Source: Empedobacter brevis_A (GTDB lineage Bacteria; Bacteroidota; Bacteroidia; Flavobacteriales; Weeksellaceae). From it: DNA of 64,000 bases. Position numbers and translations under genes: made by a program. The stretch spans positions 1 to 64,000 of the forward strand of contig NZ_CBCPHV010000009.1 of the NCBI RefSeq assembly GCF_965118635.1. Reading direction: 5' to 3'. The notes beneath the pieces were generated by a model. That model searched no databases, had not been told where the DNA came from, and saw only the letters and a list, made by a program, of their open reading frames with translations. The number at the start of each line of letters is the position of its first letter. Positions within the stretch are counted from its first letter, which is position 1. Below, one piece after another: positions 32,574 to 41,890 of this stretch.

Positions 32574-33201
32574 AAATTTTTTTTCTTTTTCTAAAGTTGA
32601 AAAATAAACTAATTATTAAGATAAGAGTAAGACTACAAATTAAAATAATATAAATTTTATGAACTGATTTTAGCTTTAGAATTTCATTTTCATATTCAGA
32701 CAATAATTCATTATTGTGATCTGAATAATCACCATAAATATCAATATCAACAATATCTTTTTTATTTTGGAAAAATTGATCACTTTTTAATTGTAAAGAA
32801 TCTAATTCAATTTTTTCTACAAATTCTAAATCAGAAGTTCTTGTACAGATACTTGTAATTGTTCCAATTTCAGAACGATATCCATAAACTAAATATGTTT
32901 CATTTAAACTAAATGAGCTTCCACAGCCTCCACCTATAGAATATGATGGAGTATAGATAGTAGTATAAAATTTTTCAGATTTATTTTCTTGATGTTTTCG
33001 TTTGAAATCTTTTGTTATTTCGAATGTATAGGCATAAACCCGGTTGGAAGAGAAATCATATTTTGTTTCATCTATTCCAATCACTTTTCCCATAAATACA
33101 GCGTCAGCTTTATCAAAAGATTCATTTATTGATGATTGAGCACAACTACAACCAAAAGTAAAAGTTGAGAATAAGAATATGAAAGTAAAAAAGTATTTCA
33201 T
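32572..33201 (-). CDS. Exported TIMP/NTR-like protein with C-terminal membrane anchor
   Basis: 209 residues. Signal sequence MKYFFTFIFLFSTFTFG is followed by CSC (C18, C20), which could be a lipobox Cys or the CxC start of a tissue-inhibitor (NTR) fold. The downstream pattern KADAVFMGKVIGID, the strand VYAYTFEITKDFK, GGGCGSSF and TSICTRTSDLEF fits that fold. One helix near 184-203 with a basic tail anchors it. Function is unknown. It is probably periplasmic or surface exposed. Confidence 0.7.
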   Translation of the reverse strand: MKYFFTFIFLFSTFTFGCSCAQSSINESFDKADAVFMGKVIGIDETKYDFSSNRVYAYTFEITKDFKRKHQENKSEKFYTTIYTPSYSIGGGCGSSFSLNETYLVYGYRSEIGTITSICTRTSDLEFVEKIELDSLQLKSDQFFQNKKDIVDIDIYGDYSDHNNELLSEYENEILKLKSVHKIYIILICSLTLILIISLFFNFRKRKKI

Positions 33202-33244
33202 TCAATTAGTGTTTCCTCTAATTTACAATATTTATTCAAACAAA

Positions 33245-33274
33245 AAATCCACTTCAATAGAAGTGGATTTTTTT
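33245..33274 (-). terminator. Terminator of the TPR protein gene
   Basis: Perfect 11-bp arms AAATCCACTTC (33245-33255) and GAAGTGGATTT (33260-33270), T-rich on both strands; it lies just past the TPR gene's stop. Confidence 0.85.
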
Positions 33275-33296
33275 ATTTCTTGTAAAAATTGTTGTC

Positions 33297-34004
33297 TTAA
33301 AACTCAGTAAAAAAAGCTTCTACTTTTTCTACGCCGTTTGCGTCCAAGGTTTCAACTAATTCTTTTTTGATTTCTGTTAATTCTTTCTTTTTTGCTTTTT
33401 TCAAAACAGGTTTTGCAGTTTCCAAAAAGTTTTCGATTTGTTCTAATCCGCGAGAACTTAAGAATTTTTCGTCTGTTTTTTTCAATTTAGTATAAACTTG
33501 CAACAACATTTTACATTGTTCCAAAGCCAAAGCATATTCTTTTACAGAAGCTAATGTAATCATGTAATGTAGCATCAATTGTACAGATGGCATATTACGT
33601 TGATGTCCAAATTTTGTGTATTTTTCCAATGCAATTCCAAAAGATTCTTGGCTACGTTCGATGTTTTTATTTAATGTTGCAGAAATAACAACATTAAACC
33701 AATCGTCCGAATTATCAGAATTCTGAGCAATATCAAAAAATGCATTATCAGCATTCTCAAAATCTTGTAAACTGTAATAAGATAAAGCAATTAGCTTTTT
33801 TGCATCGTACAATTGTTTTGGATCTTTTGCATCTAATAAGCCTTCACAAACTTTGATACACATCTCGAAATTGCTATTTCCAAATAAATCTCTCGCAGTG
33901 TTCAACAACGAATTAGTCGCATTCTGTTCCAACGCTTGCTCGTACATAAATTGACGTGCTCTCAAAACATCCTCGTATGTGATATAATCGTAATTGATTT
34001 TCAT
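33297..34004 (-). CDS. Tetratricopeptide-like hypothetical protein
   Basis: 235 residues, cytosolic, helical throughout. Repeating helix pairs such as TARDLFGNSNFEMCIKVCEG, KLIALSYYSLQDFENADNAF and YMITLASVKEYALALEQCKM match a TPR-type scaffold of four or five units, followed by a lysine-rich tail. Probably a protein-interaction module; the partner is unknown. Not in an evident operon: 60 bases separate it from tcdA upstream. Confidence 0.7.
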   Translation of the reverse strand: MKINYDYITYEDVLRARQFMYEQALEQNATNSLLNTARDLFGNSNFEMCIKVCEGLLDAKDPKQLYDAKKLIALSYYSLQDFENADNAFFDIAQNSDNSDDWFNVVISATLNKNIERSQESFGIALEKYTKFGHQRNMPSVQLMLHYMITLASVKEYALALEQCKMLLQVYTKLKKTDEKFLSSRGLEQIENFLETAKPVLKKAKKKELTEIKKELVETLDANGVEKVEAFFTEF

Positions 34005-34064
34005 TTTTTTGTCTCTTTGTTAATATGCAACTAAATTAATTAAATCTTTAAGAAAGAACTTATA

Positions 34065-34787
34065 TTATTTATCTTTTTTTAACAAATAATGAACGACAGT
34101 TTCTGCTGCATACAAACCAAATAATGCGGGCATCCATGAATTAGTTCCGTAAAAAGATTTTTTATAATTTTTTCCATCAGTCAATTTCAAAGATGATTCA
34201 TCTGGAAATTCTGTTGAGAAAACAGCTTTTACACCTTTATTAATTCCTTCTTTTTTTAATCTTTTTCGAACATTTTTAGCCAAAGGACAAACAGCAGTTT
34301 TACTAATATCGCGAACTTGTACTTTGCTCGCTTGAGTTTTTCCTCCAGCGCCCATGTTACTAATGACTTTTACTTTTTTGCGTTTTGCAGCCATTATTAA
34401 ATGAACTTTTGGTGTAACAGAATCGATACAATCTAATATATAATCAAAATCGTTTGTAACGATTTCTTGTGTTCGTTCCGGACTTAAAAATTCATTGATT
34501 CGTGTTAATTGTAATTCTGGGTTTATATCCATCAAACGATTACCAACAACATCTACTTTATGTTGTCCTACTGTAGAATGTAAAGCAGGTAATTGACGGT
34601 TAATATTTGTAATATCTACCGTATCTCCGTCAACAATTGTCATTTTTCCTACACCAGCTCGTGCAATAAATTCTGCTGCAAAAGAGCCAACTCCTCCCAA
34701 ACCAACAATTAAAACGTTTGAATTTTTTAGGTTTTCTATACCTTTTTCTTTAAATAATAACTCAGCTCTTTCTTGCCAAACTGCCAT
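34065..34787 (-). CDS. tcdA: tRNA threonylcarbamoyladenosine dehydratase
   Basis: 240 residues, E1-like ThiF/MoeB fold. The nucleotide loop is VLIVGLGGVGSFAAEFIARAG, then IVDGDTVDITNINRQLPA and the region around DYILDCIDSVTPKVHLI. It converts t6A to cyclic ct6A in tRNAs, using ATP. It follows the TatD-type gene after 11 bases on the same strand, so the two are likely one transcript. Confidence 0.92.
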   Translation of the reverse strand: MAVWQERAELLFKEKGIENLKNSNVLIVGLGGVGSFAAEFIARAGVGKMTIVDGDTVDITNINRQLPALHSTVGQHKVDVVGNRLMDINPELQLTRINEFLSPERTQEIVTNDFDYILDCIDSVTPKVHLIMAAKRKKVKVISNMGAGGKTQASKVQVRDISKTAVCPLAKNVRKRLKKEGINKGVKAVFSTEFPDESSLKLTDGKNYKKSFYGTNSWMPALFGLYAAETVVHYLLKKDK

Positions 34788-34798
34788 TGAAATTTATT

Positions 34799-35458
34799 TT
34801 ATTTTGATTGAACTTCGTAACCGAAAATTGCTTTCCAATTTTTTGCTTGTTGAAGTTGTAATTCCTCGATTGTAATCTTTCTTAAATCTGCTGCGAAAGT
34901 ATAAATTTCTTCAATAGAAATATCACTTGCATCATTCTCTAAAAAGAATTGATCTGCCGAAAGATTTGCAAATATAATTTGTAAGTTTTTGTTAGAAAGA
35001 AGATTTTTTCCAAAAGATGCAAAACAATTTTGCGCAATAATTTGATTGAGTAATTGTTCATTCTTATTAAAACCATGAAAAATAAACGGAATTGTCAATT
35101 TCATCTGTTTTCGAATTTGTAAAATTTCTTGATAAGCACGAACCGAATGTATAATAACAGGAAGTTGATGTTGTGCTGCAATTTCTAATTGTTTTTCAAA
35201 AATATTTATTTGAACATCAAAATCTGTTTCGCATAATTTGTCCAATCCAATTTCGCCAATTGCTAAACAATTTTTCGTTAAAATAGTTTGATTGATAATT
35301 TCTATTTCTTCTTCTATTGTTGAGGTTTTGATATAAGCTGGATGAATCCCAATCGAAAATATTTTGGCATTTATATTCAGCTCATTTGGAAACTGATTAT
35401 ACAATTCCAAAATATTTGATTGTTTCGATAAGTTATGTGTATGTGCGTTGAGAAACAT
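34799..35458 (-). CDS. TatD-family metal-dependent hydrolase
   Basis: 219 residues, somewhat shorter than typical TatD (about 255-260). N-terminal AHTHNLS has the HxH metal pair; AIGEIGLDKLCETDFDVQINIFEKQL holds the Glu ligand and VIIHSVRAYQEIL the next His. FHGFNKNEQLL holds another. Some family members are DNases or D-aminoacyl-tRNA deacylases; which applies here cannot be told. First gene of a pair with tcdA. Confidence 0.85.
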   Translation of the reverse strand: MFLNAHTHNLSKQSNILELYNQFPNELNINAKIFSIGIHPAYIKTSTIEEEIEIINQTILTKNCLAIGEIGLDKLCETDFDVQINIFEKQLEIAAQHQLPVIIHSVRAYQEILQIRKQMKLTIPFIFHGFNKNEQLLNQIIAQNCFASFGKNLLSNKNLQIIFANLSADQFFLENDASDISIEEIYTFAADLRKITIEELQLQQAKNWKAIFGYEVQSK

Positions 35459-35462
35459 AATT

Positions 35463-35470
35463 CAAATTTA
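35463..35470 (-). promoter_or_regulatory. Promoter -7 box for the TatD-tcdA pair
   Basis: CAAATTTA on the plus strand is TAAATTTG on the minus. It ends four bases before the ATG, so the message should be leaderless. Confidence 0.55.
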
Positions 35471-35529
35471 ATCTTTTCATATGATTGAAAAAAGTAGAAA
35501 TAGGAATAGATTTTGCTGTGTCAGGATTA

Positions 35530-36933
35530 ATGAATTCAGAAAATATTTTAAGTCCAAAAATTTCTAAGTTTTTGCCATGGCTCGGCGCGATGGCAATTTT
35601 TATGCAAGCTTTGGACGCTACGATTTTAAATACCTCTTTACCTACAATTGCAAAAGAATTAGGAAAATCGCCTTTAGAAATTCAATCTGTTATTGTTGCT
35701 TATACTTTAACAATCGCTTTATTAATTCCTTTGAGTGGGTGGCTTTCGGATAAATATGGAACGAAAAAAGTTTTTCAATCAGCGATATTCATTTTTACAC
35801 TTGGTTCCACGCTTTGTGCTTTTGCAACAACTTTACCTTTTTTAGTTATTTCGAGAATTGTACAAGCAGTTGGAGGATCGATGATGGTTCCTGTCATTCG
35901 ATTGGCAATTTTGTATGCTTATCCGAAAAGTGAATTATTGAAAGTGATAAATTTTATTACCATTCCAGGATTAATAGGACCACTTTTAGGGCCAACTATT
36001 GGAGGAATTTTAGTCGAAACATTGTCATGGCATTGGATTTTTATAGTGAATATTCCGTTTGGAATTATTGCGCTTTGGATGACAACTTTTGCATTGCCTG
36101 ATTTTAAACATCCTGTTTTTAAATTTGATATTAAAGGTTTAATTCTTTTTAGTGGTGGTGTTACAGTTTTAACATTGATTATGGAACTGACATCTACTCG
36201 TGTTATTGGTTTAAAAACCATTTTGATACTAATTGTTGTTTCTGCTTTTTTGATAGGCTCATATATTTATCATGCTAAACATAAGGCACATCCTTTAATT
36301 GATTTGAAATTATTTAATATAAGAACCTTGAGAATAGGTATTATTGGGAACCTTATTACACGTTTGGGAATAGGAGGAATTCCTTTTTTAATTCCGCTTT
36401 TATTACAAGTTGGTTATGGATATTCGGCAACTGTTGCAGGTTTGATAATGATTCCTGCTGCGGCGAGTAATATTATTGCAAAATCATTTGTTGTACCAAT
36501 TGTGAATAAATTTGGTTATCGAAATACATTGGTTTCTAATACAATTATTTTAGGATTAATTATCTGTATGTTTTTTTTCTTAGAATCTGAATCGCCAATT
36601 TATTACATTATTCCTTTAATGATTTTAAATGGATTTTTTAGTTCTATACAATTCACAGCAATGAATACTTTGTCTTTAGCAGACTTGGACGAAAAAACAT
36701 CTAGCGAAGGAAATAGTTTGTTATCGGTTACACAAAAATTATCATTAACCTTTGGGATTTCTGTTGCCGCATTAATTTTAGGAATTTTTAGAGAAGCAGC
36801 TTTTGTAAATGGAGTACAAGTGCAAGCTTTCCGATATTCGTTTTTAACAATGGGAATAATGACGATTCTGTCAACATATATTTTCTTTAGATTAAGAGAA
36901 TCTGATGGTTCTTCGATGTCAGGAAAGAAATAA
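35530..36933 (+). CDS. MFS multidrug exporter, DHA2 type (MdtD-like)
   Basis: 467 residues from the ATG at 35530; a TTG at 35485 would add 15 polar residues unlike the family. About 14 membrane helices. Antiporter motif A is LSGWLSDKYGTKKVFQSAIF; motif C-like LGPTIGGILVETLSWHWIF is also clear, and the opening ALDATILNTSLPTIA is typical of DHA2 pumps. Substrate is unknown. It diverges from the TatD gene with a short spacer; a near-consensus box (TAGATTTTG) lies near 35509. Confidence 0.85.
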   Translation: MNSENILSPKISKFLPWLGAMAIFMQALDATILNTSLPTIAKELGKSPLEIQSVIVAYTLTIALLIPLSGWLSDKYGTKKVFQSAIFIFTLGSTLCAFATTLPFLVISRIVQAVGGSMMVPVIRLAILYAYPKSELLKVINFITIPGLIGPLLGPTIGGILVETLSWHWIFIVNIPFGIIALWMTTFALPDFKHPVFKFDIKGLILFSGGVTVLTLIMELTSTRVIGLKTILILIVVSAFLIGSYIYHAKHKAHPLIDLKLFNIRTLRIGIIGNLITRLGIGGIPFLIPLLLQVGYGYSATVAGLIMIPAAASNIIAKSFVVPIVNKFGYRNTLVSNTIILGLIICMFFFLESESPIYYIIPLMILNGFFSSIQFTAMNTLSLADLDEKTSSEGNSLLSVTQKLSLTFGISVAALILGIFREAAFVNGVQVQAFRYSFLTMGIMTILSTYIFFRLRESDGSSMSGKK

Positions 36934-36940
36934 TCTATAA

Positions 36941-36978
36941 AAATGAAAAAATCTCTACTTAGTAGAGATTTTTCATTT
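36941..36978. terminator. Bidirectional terminator between the MFS gene and ansA
   Basis: Long arms GAAAAAATCTCTACT and AGTAGAGATTTTTC (one bulged A), extended by AAAT/ATTT. Confidence 0.85.
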
Positions 36979-36992
36979 TATATTATTTTGAT

Positions 36993-38033
36993 TTAATCAT
37001 TGTAAAAATGATGACGAAGTTCACCTTTCAGGTTTGTTTCGTATTGCGTTTTGAATTCTTCTTTCGAAAGATTTTGGCCTAATAAATAAATAGCTTTGGT
37101 AATGGCAGCTTCCATTGTCAAATCATAACTCGAAATTGCGCCCATATTTAGCAACGCATCACTTGTTGCATAACGTCCAAGTTCTACCATTCCTCCAGCA
37201 CATTGCGTATTGATGATGAGATGAATTCCTTTGTTTGTTATTTCTTCCAACAATTCGATAAACCAATCATCGGTAAAAATATTTCCTGTTCCGAAAGCTT
37301 CAATAATAAAGGCTTTCATATTTGGAGCATTCAAAACACTTTCGATAAATGAACGATTCATCCCAGGAAAAATTTTCAAAACACCAACATCAGCATTTAG
37401 ATTTTTGTTGATAGAAAGTTTATCCGTAACAGTATTTTTTAATAACAAATCTTCTTTCACTTCAAGATGAACACCAGAAACACCAATTACTGGATAATTT
37501 GGAGATTCGAAAGCATCAAAGTTTTCTGCATTAATTTTTGTAGTTCTATTCGCACGAAACAATTTATATTCAAAATACACACAAACTTCTTTAATAATTG
37601 GTTTGTCATTTTTTCGTAGCGAAGCCAATTGAATAGAAGTAATTAAGTTCTCTTTTGCATCAGTTCGCAAATCTCCAATTGGCAATTGAGAACCAGTGAA
37701 AATAACTGGTTTTTCAAGATTATCAATCATAAAACTCATTGCAGAAGCTGTATAAGCCATTGTATCTGTTCCATGCAAAACAACAAAACCATCGTAGTTT
37801 TCGTAATTCTGTTGAATGGTTTCAGCAATTTCTATCCAATATTTTGGTTTCATATCAGAAGAATCTATCGGCGTATCAAAACTATGATAATCGAAAGAAC
37901 AATCTAACAGCGCTAATTCTGGAATTTGTTTTAATAAATTATCAAAATTAAAGGGTTTCAAGGATTGGTCGCCATAATCTTTTGCCATTCCAATAGTTCC
38001 TCCTGTATAGATCAATAAAATTTTTGTTTGCAT
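36993..38033 (-). CDS. ansA: Type I (cytosolic) L-asparaginase
   Basis: 346 residues with no signal peptide, so type I rather than the exported type II. The first catalytic Thr is in IYTGGTIGM and the second triad in VLHGTDTMAYTASAMSFM; TGSQLPIGDLRTDAKEN and a C-terminal NTQCAGGMVELGRYATSD are typical. It hydrolyses asparagine to aspartate. Single gene. Confidence 0.93.
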   Translation of the reverse strand: MQTKILLIYTGGTIGMAKDYGDQSLKPFNFDNLLKQIPELALLDCSFDYHSFDTPIDSSDMKPKYWIEIAETIQQNYENYDGFVVLHGTDTMAYTASAMSFMIDNLEKPVIFTGSQLPIGDLRTDAKENLITSIQLASLRKNDKPIIKEVCVYFEYKLFRANRTTKINAENFDAFESPNYPVIGVSGVHLEVKEDLLLKNTVTDKLSINKNLNADVGVLKIFPGMNRSFIESVLNAPNMKAFIIEAFGTGNIFTDDWFIELLEEITNKGIHLIINTQCAGGMVELGRYATSDALLNMGAISSYDLTMEAAITKAIYLLGQNLSKEEFKTQYETNLKGELRHHFYND

Positions 38034-38158
38034 GCAGCTTGATTAATTTCTGGTTAAAATTAACCATTATAAAAAATATGTACAACATCTGCTCTTAAAC
38101 TTCTATTTTTTGTATTTTGGATAAATTATTGTGTATTGAATTTTTAAAACTTAATTTG

Positions 38159-38995
38159 ATGAAAATATTACTTTTAACCCTTACTACTTTTATAACATCA
38201 ATATGTGTTAATGCACAATCAGACGAAGGTTTGTTTGAAGTTGAATATGAAATGAATGGACAACAATTAAAATCTTTCGCTTTTTCTACAGACAATTGTG
38301 CTCAAAATTTAATTATAAAATCATGGGAAAATTGGATTTCGAACAAAGAAGGTTCTTTTGGATTTTTAAAAAAGTATGAAGCGAGTAATGTTAAATTTAA
38401 AAACTCACAAGATGTTTATAAATCTGTCATTAGTTTGGTTGATGAAGAAAACGGAAAAACAACCGTTATAAATACATTGACAGATCAAAATGGAATGACA
38501 TTTAATAGTAATTCGGCAGAGTATGATAAGATTTATTCTCAATTGCAAGATTTAGCGATTAAGACAAAACAAGGTTGCGTGCGAAATGAGTTGAGGTTAG
38601 CAAACGAAAATATGATTCGTTTAACCAAAGAAAATGCAGATGCCCAATTGAAAAAAGGAACATCAATAAAATCATATCTAAAAGATAATAATACATTATT
38701 GAAATTAGAAAGCAAGAAGCAAGCTTTGGGCGATAAGCTAGATTTGGTAGTGAATCAATTAGAAAGAGAATCGGAAGATAAAGTCATTGATGGATTAATG
38801 AAAAAGAAGTTAAAAACTGAAAATAGTTTGAAAACAATAGAAGATCAGGTTGTAAAATTGAACGGAAAAATCCAAATAGCAGAAGAGAACGATAAAGGTT
38901 TGGATGCAAAAATTAATCAATTGACAAATCAAATTCAACAACAACGTTCAATGACCGAAAATTTAAAGAAGAAATATTCATCAATTGCACGATAA
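38159..38995 (+). CDS. Secreted coiled-coil protein of unknown function
   Basis: 278 residues from the ATG at 38159, which begins a clean signal peptide (MKILLLTLTTFITSICVNAQ). The mature N-terminal half (about 20-150) has two cysteines that could pair (in STDNCAQN and KQGCVRN). The C-terminal half (about 155-275) is charged and heptad-like, a long coiled coil. I do not recognise the family. The longer TTG-type start at 38117 is rejected because it puts 14 residues before the signal peptide. Confidence 0.65.
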   Translation: MKILLLTLTTFITSICVNAQSDEGLFEVEYEMNGQQLKSFAFSTDNCAQNLIIKSWENWISNKEGSFGFLKKYEASNVKFKNSQDVYKSVISLVDEENGKTTVINTLTDQNGMTFNSNSAEYDKIYSQLQDLAIKTKQGCVRNELRLANENMIRLTKENADAQLKKGTSIKSYLKDNNTLLKLESKKQALGDKLDLVVNQLERESEDKVIDGLMKKKLKTENSLKTIEDQVVKLNGKIQIAEENDKGLDAKINQLTNQIQQQRSMTENLKKKYSSIAR

Positions 38996-39059
38996 TTGTA
39001 ATAGAATATTATATATTTACTAAATATCAACAAATAAATATTATTAAAATCAACTCGTT

Positions 39060-39515
39060 ATGGGATTATTTTCATTTATTAAAAATGCCGGAGAAAAAGT
39101 CTTCGGAGGAGCAGAAACTCCAGAAGAAAAAGCAAACAAAGTAAAAGATCAAGTAGCAAAACAAGGATTTGATTTATCAGGAGTAACTTTTTCTGCTGAT
39201 GGAGATAAAATTGTAGTAGCTGGAGAAGTTTTAGATATCAACGAAAAACAAAAAATATTAGCTACAGCAGGTAATATTGATGGAGTAGAGGAAGTAGAAG
39301 ATAAATTAACTTTGAAAACACCTTTAAAAATTGAAATTCCGGATATTTCTAAAACAATGTATACTGTAAAAAGTGGAGATTCTTTATCTAAAATTGCAAA
39401 AGAAGTTTATGGAGATCCAATGCAATATCCAAAAATTTTCGAAGCAAACAAACCGATGTTAAAACACGAAGATAAAATTTATCCAGGTCAGGTTTTATAT
39501 ATTCCTCAGGATTAA
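39060..39515 (+). CDS. LysM and BON domain protein (YgaU/Kbp-like)
   Basis: 151 residues. A BON domain (about 25-92, VKDQVAKQGFDLSGVTFSAD ... VEEVEDKLTL) is followed by a C-terminal LysM domain (about 99-149, MYTVKSGDSLSKIAKEVYGD ... IYPGQVLYIP). No signal peptide. E. coli Kbp, with the same layout, binds K+ in the cytosol; peptidoglycan binding is the alternative. Ends in a strong terminator. Confidence 0.9.
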   Translation: MGLFSFIKNAGEKVFGGAETPEEKANKVKDQVAKQGFDLSGVTFSADGDKIVVAGEVLDINEKQKILATAGNIDGVEEVEDKLTLKTPLKIEIPDISKTMYTVKSGDSLSKIAKEVYGDPMQYPKIFEANKPMLKHEDKIYPGQVLYIPQD

Positions 39516-39540
39516 TAAAATAGGAATCTAATTATTATAT

Positions 39541-39574
39541 AAAACTCCTACAATCGTTCGATTGTAGGAGTTTT
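39541..39574 (+). terminator. Terminator of the LysM-BON gene
   Basis: Perfect 16-bp arms AAAACTCCTACAATCG (39541-39556) and CGATTGTAGGAGTTTT (39559-39574). Confidence 0.85.
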
Positions 39575-39661
39575 ATGTTTTTACAGCATGGTTTTTGCGG
39601 AATATTACTTGAAATAAAAAATAATAACATATATTCGTATAACTGAAATAAAAAAATAATT

Positions 39662-40504
39662 ATGAAAGTTTCAATTTTGCCAGTAGCGGTTATCGCTGCA
39701 TCAACTTTATTTAGTTGTGTGAGTCAGAAAAAGTATGATGAATTACAAAATAAATTCAACTCTGCTTATTCTGAAAATCAAGGATGTCAAACAGAATTGG
39801 CTGTAGCGAAAGCTAAATTAGCTAATTTTGAATCTAACCAAGGTCAATATGAAAACACAGTTCAGAGTGAAAGAAACCAAATTAAACAATTACAAGAACA
39901 ATTGAAAAATTGTATCAATGGTGGTTCTAAAAATGTTTCTGAATTAGTGAACGAAATCAATCAGTCTAATAAATATATCAAACATTTAATTGATGCGAAA
40001 AGCAAATCAGATAGTTTGAATATGGTTTTAACAAACAACTTAACTCGATCTTTATCTAGTAGCGAAGCAAGAGATGTTGATGTTAAAGTATTGAAAGGAG
40101 TTGTTTACATCTCTTTAGCTGATAACATGTTGTATAAATCTGGAAGCTATGAAATTTCACCTGCTGCAGGAGAAACTTTAAGTAAAATTGCGAAAATCAT
40201 TAACGATTATAAAGATTATGATGTATTGATTGAAGGTAACACAGATAATGTGCCAATTTCTAAACCAAACATTCGTAATAACTGGGATTTATCTGCATTA
40301 CGTGCATCTTCTGTTGTACAAGCATTACAAAACCAATATGGTGTTGATGGTAAACGTTTAACTGCTGGAGGTCGTGGAGAATACAATCCATTAACTTCAA
40401 ATGCAACGGCTGAAGGAAAATCTAAAAACCGTCGTACACAAATTATTATCTTACCTAAGTTAGATCAATTTATGGATTTAATTGGACAAGCTCCAAAAGG
40501 TTAA
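39662..40504 (+). CDS. OmpA-family outer-membrane lipoprotein
   Basis: 280 residues. A lipoprotein signal with lipobox ending at C19 (AASTLFSC) is followed by a coiled-coil linker (about 25-85). The C-terminal OmpA domain (about 150-270) has VLIEGNTDNVPI, the DLSALRASSVVQAL helix, GRGEYNPL and SKNRRTQIIILP, the peptidoglycan-binding site. It should tether the outer membrane to the wall. Single gene with terminator. Confidence 0.92.
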   Translation: MKVSILPVAVIAASTLFSCVSQKKYDELQNKFNSAYSENQGCQTELAVAKAKLANFESNQGQYENTVQSERNQIKQLQEQLKNCINGGSKNVSELVNEINQSNKYIKHLIDAKSKSDSLNMVLTNNLTRSLSSSEARDVDVKVLKGVVYISLADNMLYKSGSYEISPAAGETLSKIAKIINDYKDYDVLIEGNTDNVPISKPNIRNNWDLSALRASSVVQALQNQYGVDGKRLTAGGRGEYNPLTSNATAEGKSKNRRTQIIILPKLDQFMDLIGQAPKG

Positions 40505-40531
40505 TTAGATAAATAAATCAAATTATTATAG

Positions 40532-40559
40532 AAAGAGCCATTCAAAAATGGCTCTTTTT
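40532..40559 (+). terminator. Terminator of the OmpA-like gene
   Basis: 11-bp arms AAAGAGCCATT (40532-40542) and AATGGCTCTTT (40547-40557), then a T run. Confidence 0.88.
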
Positions 40560-40591
40560 TTGTAACTTTTTCCAAATTTTAAACTTTATAA

Positions 40592-41890
40592 ATGGAACTA
40601 TATTATTCTTTTTCGGTTCTAATTGTTCTTGCCGCATTATTTTCTTATGCAAATCTTCGATTTCTAAAGTTACCAGGAACAATTGGAATTATGATTATCG
40701 CAATGCTTGTATCTGTCGCCATCCGCTTATTAGGTGATAGTTATTTTCCAGATGCCACAAAAGACTTCTTTCAACTATTTAATAGTTTAGATTTTAATGA
40801 AATATTGATGGGAGCAATGCTGAACTTTTTGCTTTTTGCAGGAGCAATGCATGTTAATATTTTAGATCTAAAAAGCTTAAGATGGACAATTGCGACATAC
40901 GCAACAATTTCTGTTGTGCTTTCAGCTTTTATTATTTCAGGAATTCTATTCTATCTCGCACCATATTTTGGAATACAGATTCCATATATTTATTGTTTAT
41001 TATTCGGAACATTAATTTCACCAACTGATCCAATCGTAGTTTTAGGGATTTTGAAACAAGCCAAAGTTCCGAAAGTGATTGAAACTAAAATTACAGGAGA
41101 ATCCTTATTTAATGATGGTGTAGCTGTTGTAATGTTCGCAGTAGTTTTACAAATTGCAACAAATCCAGGCTTTAATGCAGACTTTGCAAGCATCTCAAAA
41201 TTATTCTTGATGGAAGCTGGAGGCGGTATTTTACTTGGACTTTTATTAGGGTTCACAGCTGCTAATGCAATGAAAAAAATTGATGATTATAAGGTTTCGG
41301 TGCTTATTACTTTATCAATTGTAATGGGCGGATTTTTGATAGCGAAAGAACTTCATATATCAAGTCCGTTGGCTATGGTAATTGCTGGATTAATTATCGG
41401 TAATTATGGTAAAAAAGTAGCAATGAGTAAAACAACTCAAGATTATTTGACCAAATTTTGGGAATTGATAGATGAAATAATGAATGCTATTCTATTCCTT
41501 TTTATAGGATTTGAATTATTACTAATAGAAGATTTAATGGGACAAATTCTATTGGGAATTGCTGCAATTTTTATTGTTCTATTAGCGCGTATGTTCTCAA
41601 TTGTAATTCCTGCTCGTACCATTTTACGAAAACATACTTATTCTAAAGGTTCACTTATTGTCTTGGTTTGGGGAGGAATTCGTGGTGGAGTTTCCATTGC
41701 ATTAGTACTTTCAATGCCTAATTCGGAGTGGAAAGATTTACTATTAGAAATTACGTATATCGTCGTTTTATTTTCAATTGTCATACAAGGTTTAACGGTT
41801 GGTAAAGTTGCGCGTCGTGTGTTAAAAGATGAATCTGAAGAAGCAAAAGAGGAAGAGATGGAAGATTATCTTAATTCATCAAAATTATAA
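40592..41890 (+). CDS. Cation/proton antiporter, CPA1 type
   Basis: 432 residues with about 12 helices. The ion-binding segment GTLISPTDPIVVLGILKQ is followed by ITGESLFNDGVAVVMFAVVL, which contains the conserved ND pair of Na+/H+ exchangers, and VWGGIRGGVSIALVLSMP comes near the C-terminus. It moves Na+ or K+ out against protons at the inner membrane. The short acidic cytosolic tail (SEEAKEEEMEDY) lacks a regulatory domain. Its last base is the first base of the next gene (TAATG). Confidence 0.9.
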   Translation: MELYYSFSVLIVLAALFSYANLRFLKLPGTIGIMIIAMLVSVAIRLLGDSYFPDATKDFFQLFNSLDFNEILMGAMLNFLLFAGAMHVNILDLKSLRWTIATYATISVVLSAFIISGILFYLAPYFGIQIPYIYCLLFGTLISPTDPIVVLGILKQAKVPKVIETKITGESLFNDGVAVVMFAVVLQIATNPGFNADFASISKLFLMEAGGGILLGLLLGFTAANAMKKIDDYKVSVLITLSIVMGGFLIAKELHISSPLAMVIAGLIIGNYGKKVAMSKTTQDYLTKFWELIDEIMNAILFLFIGFELLLIEDLMGQILLGIAAIFIVLLARMFSIVIPARTILRKHTYSKGSLIVLVWGGIRGGVSIALVLSMPNSEWKDLLLEITYIVVLFSIVIQGLTVGKVARRVLKDESEEAKEEEMEDYLNSSKL